Source: a virus
Length of the DNA stretch: 37,378 nt
IMG/VR virus record: IMGVR_UViG_3300046171_000147
Location: 1-37,378 of that record
Direction: 5' to 3' (one strand)
The notes under the pieces were generated by a model. That model was not told where the DNA came from and did no database searches. It worked only from the letters and a program-made list of their open reading frames with translations. Of this stretch, positions 27,695 through 37,190 are shown one piece after another (the stretch's first letter is position 1; each line of letters starts with the position of its first letter). Position numbers and translations under genes: made by a program.

Positions 27695-29976
27695 CTGTCG
27701 AATGTCTGCAACCTCGGGATGATCGACAACAGGGTCAGAGGGAGGGGCTGATCCTGCTGCACGACCACAAACCCATCAGTTTCGAAGCCTCCCCGAAACT
27801 CGACGAATTTATCTCCTGTAAAAAGCCCAATAGCGGCATCCATCGCGTCTGCCGAGCTTCTGAACGGTATCCTGTCCATTTCTGCCGTCGAGCTGCCCAC
27901 CTTGGCGCCGACGCTTTCGAACAGCCGCAGAGTAACGTCCTGCACCCGTTTTGTTTTGCCCTGCGAGGTTCCTTCTGTGCCACCGGCATCAAGGCGCATG
28001 GTCTGAAGCGTCGAGGTGTAGCCAAGACCGACATGCGCTTTTGTGGCAGACGATGCCAGCGCTACAGCCCCGCTTGCCACTGTCCTGTCTGGGTGTGTGG
28101 CTCCATTCGCCAGAATCGAGACTGATTGGCCCTCAAGGTGGCTGAGCCCTGATATACTTGTTGCAGCCGAGCCGCTGTACGTCAGGCCACAATCTACGAA
28201 GAACGCATCTGCGACATCGTCGCCGAAATCGCTAACCGTGAAAAACTCCACATAGCGTTTTGTCGCGCCGCCAATCGTGCGCTTTACAACAAGATAAACT
28301 GTATCCTCATTGAGATCCCCAGCTATAGACGCGACGCTCTCGACATACCCATAAGCGTATGTCGTGCCGCCATCAGTAAAGCTGCCGCCCATCAGATGCT
28401 GGTGCCATGCAACAACATCTTCCTCACGACGATAGGTCATGCCGACCAGCTTGCCGTTGTTGAGGACACACCACACCACATTGTTTGGCTCTTGCTGCAG
28501 TGAGATCTCTTTGATTCCGCTCTCTGTTACATGCTCTGCAAGTATGGTCATATCCGGCGCCACATAGCTGTCTGTGTTCAGATCGAACACCAGCTCGCGC
28601 AGTTTGCGACGGGCGCGCTGCACGAACAGCGTCACGTTGCCAACTTGCACCGGCTGAACGTCAGCCGACCCGTATGTGGCTTGCCTGCGGATAACCGTGT
28701 TCGTTGGCGATATCGGCGCATCTTCTGAGGCGGTGACAACAAACTCGCCGCCTGATGTCCCAACAAGCAGGACACGGCCTGATTGCAGATACCGGATGAC
28801 GTTGACCTGATTAGACCCCAGCGTGTAGATCAGCGCAGCTGACGCATCGACACCACCCGTGAAGTTTTCAAAATCACCACTGACACTGAAAAACACGGTT
28901 TGCGGCTGCTCTGTCGTTGCTGCAAAAACTAGCCGCGACTGATAGAAAGTCACAGCCGCTGGGTGGCCTGTTGTCGCAGAAAAAGCGCCAAGGCTCCATC
29001 CATCGTCAGCTGCTATAACGCCGGCAATCGTTACGCTCTGCCCTGCACTCTCATCGACCAGATCAACAGACGGGCTGAGCAGTATCGTATCGCGTGTGAC
29101 CTGTACGATCAGCGCAGATGATTTGTTGTTCCCACCATTGCTTGCACCCGAAATCACGACAGACATGCCGACTTCGAAGCCCTGCTCGACAAACTTGCCG
29201 GCGGTATCGACCATCCGGTCATTGTGCTCCAGCCCTGTCGAGCTCGGATCTCCTTCGTGGAAACTGATGGTTGTTGCTGTGTAACTTGGCTCCAGCTCTG
29301 TGTTGCCCAATTCGTTTTCCTGCACGGCTGCCACGACTGTTGTGGCGTTGGTAAAGGACGAGATCTTGGCATAGCCGTTATGTAGCTTGACCAGCCGGCC
29401 GACATCGGTGCTGGCAAAAGTGTCAGCACTTGCCGTGATCGTCACGTTGCCGGTTCTGGCCGACGCTGTCAGGGTTGTTGTTGTCGTGTTCGCGTCCTGC
29501 ATCGGGCCACGCCGGAACGCAACTTCTGTGATCGTCCAAGCCGTGTGGCTGGTTCTTGTGATCTTTCTGGGCGCGTGATTGGGGTGGACAATGTACATGA
29601 CATCGGCCGATTGCGTGAACTTGAGCTCTGCGAGCTCGGTCTGCAGATACGGCGTTGTGACTTCCACAGCGCTTCCAGAAGAAGTAACTGTCCCACCATC
29701 TTTGTGAATCCGAAAATATTGGTCGCCAAACTCTAGGATGTAAGATTGCGTCACGTTAAATTCGAAAGGTATCAGACGCGCGTTGTGAGCGCTGTTCTTG
29801 ACCTCATTGACAAACTTGGTGCCGGATCTTCGCGACGCACCGCCGTGCGGCTGCACAACAAAATTCTGCAGCGTCTTGCAACCGTTGCCATATTTGGCAA
29901 CATCGGTGCGCCCATCCAGCCTCGGGCTCAGCTCGCCGGCTGTGAAATTAGAAAGTATCGGAGATGCTTGTGCCAT
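27691..29976 (-). CDS. Tail tubular protein B (T7 gp12-like)
   Basis: 761 residues starting MAQASPILSNFTAGELSPRLDGR, then TDVAKYGNGCKTLQNFVVQP and HGGASRRSGTKFV. This is the hallmark N-terminus of podovirus nozzle proteins. The rest is beta-rich and repeats strands typical of the gp12 beta-propeller. It forms the tail nozzle where fibres and the ejection channel meet. The length matches the family (about 750-800). One bp separates it from the gp11-like stop. Confidence 0.9.
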   Translation of the reverse strand: MAQASPILSNFTAGELSPRLDGRTDVAKYGNGCKTLQNFVVQPHGGASRRSGTKFVNEVKNSAHNARLIPFEFNVTQSYILEFGDQYFRIHKDGGTVTSSGSAVEVTTPYLQTELAELKFTQSADVMYIVHPNHAPRKITRTSHTAWTITEVAFRRGPMQDANTTTTTLTASARTGNVTITASADTFASTDVGRLVKLHNGYAKISSFTNATTVVAAVQENELGNTELEPSYTATTISFHEGDPSSTGLEHNDRMVDTAGKFVEQGFEVGMSVVISGASNGGNNKSSALIVQVTRDTILLSPSVDLVDESAGQSVTIAGVIAADDGWSLGAFSATTGHPAAVTFYQSRLVFAATTEQPQTVFFSVSGDFENFTGGVDASAALIYTLGSNQVNVIRYLQSGRVLLVGTSGGEFVVTASEDAPISPTNTVIRRQATYGSADVQPVQVGNVTLFVQRARRKLRELVFDLNTDSYVAPDMTILAEHVTESGIKEISLQQEPNNVVWCVLNNGKLVGMTYRREEDVVAWHQHLMGGSFTDGGTTYAYGYVESVASIAGDLNEDTVYLVVKRTIGGATKRYVEFFTVSDFGDDVADAFFVDCGLTYSGSAATSISGLSHLEGQSVSILANGATHPDRTVASGAVALASSATKAHVGLGYTSTLQTMRLDAGGTEGTSQGKTKRVQDVTLRLFESVGAKVGSSTAEMDRIPFRSSADAMDAAIGLFTGDKFVEFRGGFETDGFVVVQQDQPLPLTLLSIIPRLQTFDR

Positions 29977-29977
29977 C

Positions 29978-30568
29978 TTAGTACCGGCTGTTTACAAAGG
30001 TATCAGCTGAGAAGTTGCGGCTATCCGCTATATTCGTCGATGATGTGGTGTTATCCTCCGTTGCGTCTACGAAACGCGCCTCTTTCAACTTGTCTTGATA
30101 AAACGTGTACATGTTCGCAGCCAGCGTCGAGCTGCCGACCAGAGGATATGCAAGGTCATAAGCAAGTGCAGCTGCAAGCGTTTCGATCAGCAGCGTGTCA
30201 TATTCGTTTACGTCAGTGACGCGCCCGACATAGATCAGGTTGACCGTGCTGTCGTCAGTCAGCAGCTTGCGACCTTCGATGCGGAAAAGAATGTTTGTAT
30301 CCAGAAGCCCCAGAACGCGCAGACAGAACGGGTCTGTCGGCAGCTGATACTGGAAGGCATATTCGAAAGCAGGCGCTGTGCTGTCAGCTGCAAGCGTAGT
30401 GCGGTGAATAAGGCAATTCCATGGGTGGGCTCTAAATACGCTATCGCGCAGAAACTCAAAACGCTGGTTACAGATCCGAGCGGCCTTGCTGTCCTCAGTC
30501 AGACTGATGATATTGGACGCGCCGATCTGGTTGAGAGCGCTGTTGCAGATGTCTACTACCGAAGCCAT
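29978..30568 (-). CDS. Tail tubular protein A (T7 gp11-like)
   Basis: 196 residues. MASVVDICNSALNQIGASNI, then TEDSKAARICNQRFEFLRDS and HPWNCLIHRTTLA, is the conserved adaptor sequence of T7-like tail tube A proteins. It forms the ring between portal and nozzle and contacts the fibres. Length is as expected. Confidence 0.92.
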   Translation of the reverse strand: MASVVDICNSALNQIGASNIISLTEDSKAARICNQRFEFLRDSVFRAHPWNCLIHRTTLAADSTAPAFEYAFQYQLPTDPFCLRVLGLLDTNILFRIEGRKLLTDDSTVNLIYVGRVTDVNEYDTLLIETLAAALAYDLAYPLVGSSTLAANMYTFYQDKLKEARFVDATEDNTTSSTNIADSRNFSADTFVNSRY

Positions 30569-30619
30569 GCCAATCCCCTGATAAAGAGAAATGGGGCAGC
30601 CTGAGCTGCCCCACCTGTG

Positions 30620-31084
30620 TTAGTTGACGACGTAAAGCATCGTTACAGCAACGGAGCCTGTGCCTGCGGCACCGCCCATGGTTACTGTTACGACCTTGCC
30701 GTTCTCATCGGCGTCCACTTCCTCGCCATTCAGCAGAGCGAGCGTGGCAACGATGTCCACGATCTGTGCTGATGTCGAGGCAGCGGCAGCCTTGTACGCA
30801 GCAGCGGATGCTGAAACAGCTGTTCCATCTGCTTTGCTGTGGGCTGCGAAGCCTACTGAGAGGGTTGTCGATGAACCCATCGCGTCATGGGCCAGCTGAC
30901 CTTGCAGGATGCGCGCGCCGTCAGGCAATGCGAACATCTCAATGACATCACCAGATGCCAGAGAAGATGCCTCGTATGTGCCGTGTGCAACACGAACTTC
31001 ACCGCCAAGCTCGTTAGCTTTGACCATGTCGGTTGGGTTGTTCTGGGTCAACGAAGTGCGTTGAGTTGAATAAACTGTTGCCAT
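30620..31084 (-). CDS. Probable head decoration / minor capsid protein
   Basis: 154 residues, beta-rich, with Ala/Ser/Thr-rich repeats and a regular pattern ending VVTVTMGGAAGTGSVAVTML. It lies directly downstream of the capsid gene with a strong ribosome site (GGAGAG). Proteins like this after the capsid gene often decorate the head or form head fibres. The assignment is by place and composition. Confidence 0.5.
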   Translation of the reverse strand: MATVYSTQRTSLTQNNPTDMVKANELGGEVRVAHGTYEASSLASGDVIEMFALPDGARILQGQLAHDAMGSSTTLSVGFAAHSKADGTAVSASAAAYKAAAASTSAQIVDIVATLALLNGEEVDADENGKVVTVTMGGAAGTGSVAVTMLYVVN

Positions 31085-31095
31085 GTCAACTCTCC

Positions 31096-31959
31096 TTATG
31101 CTGATTCATCACAGAGGATAGAAACAACTTTTTCTTCCTCCATGCGGGTCGCCCCGAAGGTTGCACAATAGTAAACCTGAGTTGAGTAGCTCTTATCTGA
31201 CCGCTCGTCTATGCGGCTCATCACGTCTTTGCCAACAGCAAGTTTAACGCCATCTTCTGCCCACGCGAAACAAGTCCGGATGTTTGAAGCAACAGCCAGA
31301 CGAGTTGAGGTGATGAACTTGAAACCGAGGAAGGTATCAATCTCACCCTGCACCAGAGCTTTGACTGTGTTGAAGTCAGCGCTTGTTACAGATGTGGTGT
31401 TCAGCAGAGCTTCGATCTGATCCGGACCGACGGCGATATACCGTGGGATGGATGGATCGACTGATGCAAGGTCAAGAGTTTTCTTGGCCGTGATCAGCTT
31501 TGCGATGGTCAGATCAGCTGAACCGTGAGCAATAACATGCGAAGCTGTCATCGCTGTGCTGGTTGAGCCTGACTTACCTGTCAGAGCGTTGCCGGTTGCG
31601 GCCGAAATGATCGCATCATCCATCGCACGACCCATAGCTGCGGCAGCTGCCTTGGCATAAGTCGAGGTGGGGTCAGCAAGCATCCGGACCTTGTCAGCGT
31701 CGTCGATTAGGTCTGCCCATTCATACGAATCCATAGTCACCATCCGGCGGCTATGGGGGGTCTCAACCATGGGTGTATCCCCATGACGAGAGGTGCGCTT
31801 GACAGCAGCTGTGGAGCCGATTTGATCGAAGAAAGCCTTTTCACCTGTTACGCTTTCTTCATCAACAGACCCACGCAACAAAGAACCAGTCTGCTGCGAG
31901 AGCATCTGGACGTTGGCGCTAAACTGCTGGACAAACGCGGTTGTGATTTGATTGCTCAT
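31096..31959 (-). CDS. Major capsid protein
   Basis: 287 residues resembling the phage_capsid_2/Gp10-like capsid group. The N-terminal helix region (TTAFVQQFSANVQMLSQQ) leads to a QIGSTAAVKRTSRHGDTP loop, then PHSRRMVTMDSYEWADLIDD and DKVRMLADPTSTYAKAAAAA. The spine-like helix and the C-terminal beta strands (VGKDVMSRIDERSDKSYS) fit an HK97-fold capsid. An AGGAGG site precedes the ATG, as expected for a highly made protein. Located after the scaffold gene. Confidence 0.88.
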   Translation of the reverse strand: MSNQITTAFVQQFSANVQMLSQQTGSLLRGSVDEESVTGEKAFFDQIGSTAAVKRTSRHGDTPMVETPHSRRMVTMDSYEWADLIDDADKVRMLADPTSTYAKAAAAAMGRAMDDAIISAATGNALTGKSGSTSTAMTASHVIAHGSADLTIAKLITAKKTLDLASVDPSIPRYIAVGPDQIEALLNTTSVTSADFNTVKALVQGEIDTFLGFKFITSTRLAVASNIRTCFAWAEDGVKLAVGKDVMSRIDERSDKSYSTQVYYCATFGATRMEEEKVVSILCDESA

Positions 31960-32049
31960 TGCAATCCTCCTTCACGTTGCGTTTTGACTAATCGCTACCC
32001 TGCGGGGTGCAGGACGAAGGGTTTTGCAAGTACGGTTGCGGCGCGGGGG

Positions 32050-32232
32050 CTAAGCTGCTTTTCCCGTTTTATTGCCTTGGTTGCCTGTCTCTCGGGCCTT
32101 TGGCTTGTCGAGAGTGTCGAGCACCCACTGCAAATTCTTTTCGGCATGGCCCAGCGGGTCAGCGATGACCGCAGCCGAGCCGGTTTCCATTGTCAGACGG
32201 AGAACCTCAAGCCTTAATTCCTGTTCATTCAT
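32050..32232 (-). CDS. Small helical protein between scaffold and capsid
   Basis: 60 residues: MNEQELRLEVLRLTMETGSA, then an amphipathic helix (HAEKNLQWVLDTLDK) and a basic tail. Its ATG overlaps the end of the frame-shifted scaffold extension by 8 bp. That is the usual spacing in this genome and supports that extension. Function unknown. Confidence 0.6.
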   Translation of the reverse strand: MNEQELRLEVLRLTMETGSAAVIADPLGHAEKNLQWVLDTLDKPKARETGNQGNKTGKAA

Positions 32233-32432
32233 CGGTCATCAGCTCCCTCAATCTGAGGCTTTCCTGCACATACCAGTCATGCTCAGGATGCCGCGCATCG
32301 AACATCGGGCCATCCGGCCGTGTGATCTCGCGCAGTCGCTCGTTAGCCTCATCAGGCGTCATGCCACCTTTGCTTTTGACGCCGAGCAGCTGATCTTCGC
32401 CGATCTTCTCCTGTATATATTGGCCCAGATTA
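32225..32432 (-). CDS. C-terminal part of scaffold protein in the +1 frame
   Basis: An open +1 frame beginning at the scaffold stop: NLGQYIQEKIGEDQLLGVKS, then MTPDEANERLREITRP and HPEHDWYVQESLRLRELM, ending TGA. This is just the sequence expected at the end of podovirus scaffold proteins (a conserved ED-x-L helix, then P-x-EA-x-x-x-L and H-P-x-H). No start codon with a good ribosome site is present. It would add about 68 residues. Confidence 0.6.
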
Positions 32433-33035
32433 ACAGGCCAGCCTGACCATTTCTGGGTGATCTTTCAGCGCTCTGCCGTCTGCCAGCTGCAGCTGCGTAA
32501 GCTCTGGGTTGCCAAACTGCTGCAGGACGCTGTCGCCAGCTGCAATCCGCTCCTCAAACGCGGAGCCATATTCACGCTGCATCTCTCTGACGCCATCCTC
32601 ATAGAGCCGCGTGACATCAGCCTCGCTGTTCTGCTGCTGTGAGCCGGCGCGCTCCAGATATCCATTCATCAGCTTTTGTGCCTGATCAGGCCGCAATCCC
32701 GCGCTGTGGGCCAGATCCTTGAACCAGTTGCCTGTGTCCTCGTCGATATCGACCTCACCCAGCTCGTAGCCTGCCGGCTCCTCCGGCCTGCCTGTCTTGG
32801 CATAGAAGTCGGTCCATTCATCAGGCGTGGCACTAGCCGGCGGGATAACAACCTTGTCAGCGCCGATCATAGACTGCGCGTGGACAAAGCCTTTTGCCAG
32901 ACTGCCAACATCCTTGATTGTTTCCAGTGATTTGTGTCCCGCGATTTCCTCGGGGATTTGCGAGCGCCAGTCAAAGTCTGGCACAGACGGTGCTACCTCC
33001 TCAACGGAGACATCCGCTACCTGTTCTTCACTCAT
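32430..33035 (-). CDS. Scaffolding protein
   Basis: 201 residues, very acidic and helical. It shows the podovirus scaffold landmarks: an acidic N-terminus, SLETIKDVGSLAKGFVHAQS and MIGADKVVIPP, then DEWTDFYAKTGRPEEPAGYE and a long charged coiled coil (DVTRLYEDGVREMQREYGSA). It stops at ALKDHPEMVRLAC, about 70 residues short of the usual end. The missing part lies in the +1 frame. It guides capsid assembly and is lost on maturation. Overlaps the upstream gene by 8 bp. Confidence 0.85.
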   Translation of the reverse strand: MSEEQVADVSVEEVAPSVPDFDWRSQIPEEIAGHKSLETIKDVGSLAKGFVHAQSMIGADKVVIPPASATPDEWTDFYAKTGRPEEPAGYELGEVDIDEDTGNWFKDLAHSAGLRPDQAQKLMNGYLERAGSQQQNSEADVTRLYEDGVREMQREYGSAFEERIAAGDSVLQQFGNPELTQLQLADGRALKDHPEMVRLAC

Positions 33036-33255
33036 CTGATGATAATTCCTCTAGCTGTTTTGTATCGCGCAGCATTGCTTCAATAAACAGAACTACCGTG
33101 CGCTGCCCCTCACGATAGGCTGTCTCTGTCGCATCTGGGGAGAATGTCGTCCCCGAGATGTGATACCGTGTCCTCAGATCACCCAAGATCTCCTGACCTT
33201 CTGGGCTGTTGAAAACTTGCTTGTAAGTCGTCCTCAAATCTTCGGGGTTGATCAA
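33028..33255 (-). CDS. Small Bbp19-like head protein
   Basis: 75 residues: TYKQVFNSPEGQEILGDLRT, an intermediate stretch with F and T, then YREGQRTVVLFIEAMLRD. The pattern F-x-S-x-G-x-x-x-L-x-D-L and EG-x-R-x-x-V-x-x-I matches the Bbp19-type small proteins that sit between portal and scaffold genes in podoviruses. Role unknown. Overlaps portal (4 bp) and scaffold (8 bp). Confidence 0.65.
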   Translation of the reverse strand: MINPEDLRTTYKQVFNSPEGQEILGDLRTRYHISGTTFSPDATETAYREGQRTVVLFIEAMLRDTKQLEELSSDE

Positions 33256-34862
33256 CGTCCCATGTCCTTAGTTGCCTGCACGAATGGCGCGACCTGACCG
33301 GCTGCCTCTGCTGTCTGCATCAGCTCCTGCTGCTGAGCTGCAGCTGCTTCTGCCTGCTGGCGCTGCTCGCGGAGCTGCATGACTTCCATGTCGCCCCTGA
33401 TCGCTGTTGCCGGCACGGCCAGAACCTTGATCAGATGCTTGGAAAGCCCGTCTGTGTCGATGTGATCCATGATCGCTGGGTCCAGCTGTGTCAGCGGCAT
33501 CATCAGCTCCATCAGGCGCTGCATCGACTGTATGTCACCCTGACGCTGTGCTTTAGCTAGAGGCGATACATATTCGATTTCTATATCCTGATCCGACATG
33601 AACTCGGGAGCTGCATCGAACATCTGCTGACGCGCCAGAATATTATAGACCCGAGAGATCATCGGCTGCAGCAGCTCGGCCTGCAATCTTCCCAGAACGG
33701 GTCCAAGCAGCCTCATTTTTTCTTCGGTGCGCTGGACAACCTCGGTTGCCGTCATCTGCGGCCCTTCACCGAGGATCAGCTGGTCTACATAAAAGGCAGA
33801 GCGGATGGCACCCCTGCGCTGCTCCTCCATGTTCAGACCGAGCGGGTTGTTTGCACCGATGTTCAATGGCTCAATCCGGTCCCTTGTGCCTGAGCGATAG
33901 AAATTCAGGCCACTTGGCACCGTCCTGATAGGCAAGATGAACCCGTCGTCAGGGACAAGGAGCGGCGGGTCCACCTGTTTTTGTGCCGCCCTGATGGTTG
34001 TCTCACTCATTTTGTTGAGCATTTTGACATCAGCGAGGCAGCTCATCGCAGGAGATCTGCCATAACCGATCTCAAACGAGCTCTTGAGGAACCTCGGGCA
34101 AGTGTAAGGCATTTCGTCAAAGCCGGATTCAGACAGGACAACCCGTTCTTCTGGGTCAAGATAGACGGACGCAATCGGCTTCTGATCGCTTGTGTCCTTT
34201 GTGATATCCCGCTCTGTCCTTGGATATACCGCATGAACCAGCGTGATCAGCTCATAAGGATTTTCGCCGGCTTTTTTCTGCATTTTCTTGGACAATGCAG
34301 CTTCGCCGAAACGCTCAATGACCGCCCGTGCAGGCATCTTGAATTTTCTGTAGACAGTATCGACGCGGCCCTTTGCATCTTCCGACAGATAGCACTCGGA
34401 GATGTGCCGCGTTGAGAATTGCAGCTGCTGCTCAGGATCGGCCTCGATCATCATTATGCCGGTGCCGAATGTAATCAGATCGTGGTAGAGCTCATGGACC
34501 TGTTCTTGGAAATTAGAGCGGTTAAACGCCTGATACATGACATCTTCGACGCTTTCCAGCCACTCTTTCGCCTCGTCATCACCGTCAAGCTGACGGTCAC
34601 GAAAGCGCAGAGAGAACCAGCTGGTCGATGCGTTGGTGAGCATACCATGCAAGCTGGCGCTGAGCAGCTCGGCCGCATGGATCGCGGTGCTGTCGAACAC
34701 CAGCTCGGAACGCTTGTCGCCGGCAGACCGCTGTTTTGTGACATCTGCCTTGCGTGGAACGACGAAGTCAGCGACTTCCTGCCAATGGCTCTCCCATGTC
34801 TGGCGCTGGTTTTCCAAGCTACCAAAGCGCTTCATCAGTTTGATGGCGAGATCATCAGCCAT
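33252..34862 (-). CDS. Portal (head-tail connector) protein, T7 gp8-like
   Basis: 536 residues. The opening KRFGSLENQRQTWESHWQEV, then FVVPRKAD and SASLHGMLTNASTSWFSLRF, is the canonical podovirus connector N-terminus. The middle holds a CPRFLKSSFEIGYGRSPAM stretch, then LGEGPQMTATEVVQRTEEKM, then a long helix and a Gln-rich C-terminus. It forms the dodecameric DNA channel. Length is normal for the family. It overlaps the next gene by 4 bp. Confidence 0.93.
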   Translation of the reverse strand: MADDLAIKLMKRFGSLENQRQTWESHWQEVADFVVPRKADVTKQRSAGDKRSELVFDSTAIHAAELLSASLHGMLTNASTSWFSLRFRDRQLDGDDEAKEWLESVEDVMYQAFNRSNFQEQVHELYHDLITFGTGIMMIEADPEQQLQFSTRHISECYLSEDAKGRVDTVYRKFKMPARAVIERFGEAALSKKMQKKAGENPYELITLVHAVYPRTERDITKDTSDQKPIASVYLDPEERVVLSESGFDEMPYTCPRFLKSSFEIGYGRSPAMSCLADVKMLNKMSETTIRAAQKQVDPPLLVPDDGFILPIRTVPSGLNFYRSGTRDRIEPLNIGANNPLGLNMEEQRRGAIRSAFYVDQLILGEGPQMTATEVVQRTEEKMRLLGPVLGRLQAELLQPMISRVYNILARQQMFDAAPEFMSDQDIEIEYVSPLAKAQRQGDIQSMQRLMELMMPLTQLDPAIMDHIDTDGLSKHLIKVLAVPATAIRGDMEVMQLREQRQQAEAAAAQQQELMQTAEAAGQVAPFVQATKDMGR

Positions 34863-34865
34863 TCA

Positions 34866-35642
34866 TCAACCCCCCATCAAGATCCGGTCAGACTGCGTTT
34901 TGCTCAAAAGCCCTTTTGCCATGAGCTCCCGCGCCCTATCCGTTCCCATAAGATTTTTCGTTTTCTTCTTTGCCGCAGCGCCAACTGCAGTCGATACCGT
35001 GCCGCCTGTCGCATCTTCGGGCGCTGGCGCTTCCGGCGCAGATGCAGGAGGCGCCGGCGTGGTGTTGGAACCGCCACCCATCAGGCCGCCGGTATTCATG
35101 GGGTTATACTCGGATCTGCCGGAATACACCCTGCCACCCATTGCGTTCTCACTGGTGGCACCCATGATCCTGCCGCTGCTGTCAAAGACAGGATCGGCGC
35201 CATCTGCTATTTTCTGCATGATGTTTTGCGCGTTTTTCTTGCCGATAGTGTTCAGCACATTTGCCGCCACGCTCAATCCACCAACACCGACCCTCATATC
35301 GGCCATCTGACCCGCGCCTGCTCTGGTTTGCAGATCTCCGAGGTTATCCTTGTTGATGTCATCTCTGCCAGACAGCTTGCCGGCCATCTCATCGCTGCCG
35401 GTGATTGCCTTGACAGCTAACGGGCTCATGCCCTGAGCGCGCTGATAGTCATCCTCTCGGCCGATTTTCGGGCCTGTTGGCGTATATCTCACCCCGACCT
35501 CTGCCTGTTTTGCAGACGCGGCCTTTTTAACATCTGTTTGAATCGGCTTCGGCTTTGGAGGCGGTGGCCTGTTCACAGATGTTTTTGGGCGCGGAGGCGT
35601 AACCTTGCCGCCGCCACCGCCACCAGATGTTTCACCAGCCAT
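34866..35642 (-). CDS. Proline/glycine-rich hypothetical virion-region protein
   Basis: 258 residues with a poly-Gly/Pro/Lys N-terminus (GGGGGGK, then PPRPKTSVNRPPPPKPKP), a central ordered part (VGGLSVAANVLNTIGKKNAQ) and a low-complexity Ala/Pro segment before the basic C-terminus. Located between terL and portal, where T7-like marine phages often have one or two unknown genes. It could be a minor virion protein. Confidence 0.55.
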   Translation of the reverse strand: MAGETSGGGGGGKVTPPRPKTSVNRPPPPKPKPIQTDVKKAASAKQAEVGVRYTPTGPKIGREDDYQRAQGMSPLAVKAITGSDEMAGKLSGRDDINKDNLGDLQTRAGAGQMADMRVGVGGLSVAANVLNTIGKKNAQNIMQKIADGADPVFDSSGRIMGATSENAMGGRVYSGRSEYNPMNTGGLMGGGSNTTPAPPASAPEAPAPEDATGGTVSTAVGAAAKKKTKNLMGTDRARELMAKGLLSKTQSDRILMGG

Positions 35643-35860
35643 CAGTTGCCTCCAAGTAAATTCTTGTACTCAACCGGCGCATCAGTCACCAAGCCTCGCG
35701 GCCCCGTCATCAGCGTCTGTTTAGGCCCGACCCTCGCGGGGTCATTCATCTTGCGCTTGACCTCATCCTCTACTGTCGTCACCGGATCTGGCACAACAGG
35801 ATCGGGCGGTGGCGGTGGAGGTGGTGGAGGCACCGGCACTTTTGGCGTCATAAAACTCAT
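35642..35860 (-). CDS. Small proline-rich protein
   Basis: 72 residues with nine consecutive prolines near the N-terminus (FMTPKVPVPPPPPPPPP), then a charged helix (TTVEDEVKRKMNDPARVGPK) and LVTDAPVEYKNLLGG. Poly-proline stretches stall ribosomes without EF-P, so its translation may be slow. It overlaps terL by 4 bp and the next gene by 1 bp. Function unknown. Confidence 0.6.
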   Translation of the reverse strand: MSFMTPKVPVPPPPPPPPPDPVVPDPVTTVEDEVKRKMNDPARVGPKQTLMTGPRGLVTDAPVEYKNLLGGN

Positions 35861-37137
35861 GCGATTGCTCCAAAGGGGTTATACTTACTCTCAGCCATAA
35901 CTTGCGGCGGCCGTTCCATGGCCGATGTATCCTTGATGCCTACAGCGCAGTAGCGCCACGCATCAGCTGCATGTGATGACCAGTCATGCACCGGACTGTT
36001 CCGGAACGTCCTCAGCCTCTCATTGTATGCGCGATGATATTGTCTCAGCGCCTCAAGTCCGGCCTTACACGCAACCTTGTCGAACCAGCATTTCGCAAGA
36101 AGCATCTGTCCTGCATGTATGCCATCCTCGACGGGCAGCTTCGGGACGACCCGAAAGTTAATGCCAAGATCCCACGCAACCTCACGCCGGCTCTTGCCGC
36201 TGCCCAGCTCACGAACCTCAATGTCGTGCGGGGCATTATGCGTCCCATAAAAATAATCTTTTTCCTGCAAGACCCGCGCATAATGCGGCAAGCCCTCGCC
36301 CCTGTTCTCGTAAAAATCCACAACATGAACAGCCCTGCCAACAGACTGCGTAAACCATATCGCCGTGCTGTCACCTATACCCAGATCCCACCAAGTATCG
36401 ACCCGCACTGTCGGCTCTACCGGCACCGAAGATATGCGGCCCTTCTCATGCAGATCCTGCAGCTCCTTGCCGTAGACAGCCCCCGCCACATTGGCGACCC
36501 AAGAGCACTCATATTCCTGATTGTACTGATCAGCCGACATCATCGACCTCGCAGCCTCTAGCTCCTCGTCGTCAACAATGCCTGTCTCGCTGGCCTTGTA
36601 AGTCCGGACAAACCATTCGTCCTGCCCCTCAGCAGCGCTGTAGAGCTCATAAAAAGCGTTATGCCCTCTAGGCGTACCAATAAACAATGCCCACCCTTTA
36701 CGGTCACTCAGAGCCGGCCTGATGATCTCAGGAAACAAACTCTCAGGCATATCTGCCATCTCATCAAGGCAGGCACCATCCAAGTAAATGCCACGCAGGC
36801 TGTCAGGGTTCTCAGCACCTAGCAGCTGTATCCTCGCACCATTCGGCAGATCACACCGCAGCTCAGTCTCATGGAAGCGCACCATAGGTACAGCTCCCGC
36901 GAACTGCTTGAGATAATCCCAAGCAACAGCCTTGGCCTGCTTGTAGCTCGGCGCAATGTAAGCATACCGAGGGTTCGGCTTGCTGCAGAGAATAGCATCC
37001 CTGAGCAAGTGGTTTATCGCCATCACCGTTTTGCCAAATCTGCGATGGCAAACAACAGCGCCCCATCTGTGCTTGTCTAGCTCAGCGTGGAGCTCGGCTT
37101 GCAGACGCCTCGGAGCGTAGGGGATTTCGATGTTCAT
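35857..37137 (-). CDS. terL: Terminase large subunit
   Basis: 426 residues from the ATG at 37137 (a TTG at 37155 is the other option). ATPase: Walker A VVCHRRFGKT (about 28-37), Walker B and catalytic acids in GIYLDGACLDEMAD (about 117-130), coupling motif near FIGTPRGHN. Nuclease: first Asp in WWDLGIGDSTAIW, last in HDWSSHAADAWRY. It pumps DNA into the prohead and cuts the concatemer. A short N-terminus is usual in this group. First gene of the head module; preceded by a 240-bp non-coding region. Confidence 0.95.
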   Translation of the reverse strand: MNIEIPYAPRRLQAELHAELDKHRWGAVVCHRRFGKTVMAINHLLRDAILCSKPNPRYAYIAPSYKQAKAVAWDYLKQFAGAVPMVRFHETELRCDLPNGARIQLLGAENPDSLRGIYLDGACLDEMADMPESLFPEIIRPALSDRKGWALFIGTPRGHNAFYELYSAAEGQDEWFVRTYKASETGIVDDEELEAARSMMSADQYNQEYECSWVANVAGAVYGKELQDLHEKGRISSVPVEPTVRVDTWWDLGIGDSTAIWFTQSVGRAVHVVDFYENRGEGLPHYARVLQEKDYFYGTHNAPHDIEVRELGSGKSRREVAWDLGINFRVVPKLPVEDGIHAGQMLLAKCWFDKVACKAGLEALRQYHRAYNERLRTFRNSPVHDWSSHAADAWRYCAVGIKDTSAMERPPQVMAESKYNPFGAIA

Positions 37138-37190
37138 GTGAGACAGTGTCTCCAAGATCTATTATACGTCTAGTGACAGGCGGCCACTTC

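Noticed and set aside
31999-32013. CCTGC/GCAGG hairpin before the capsid gene
   Set aside because: Short stem without a U-tract. It could affect the mRNA, but evidence is too thin to call it a terminator.
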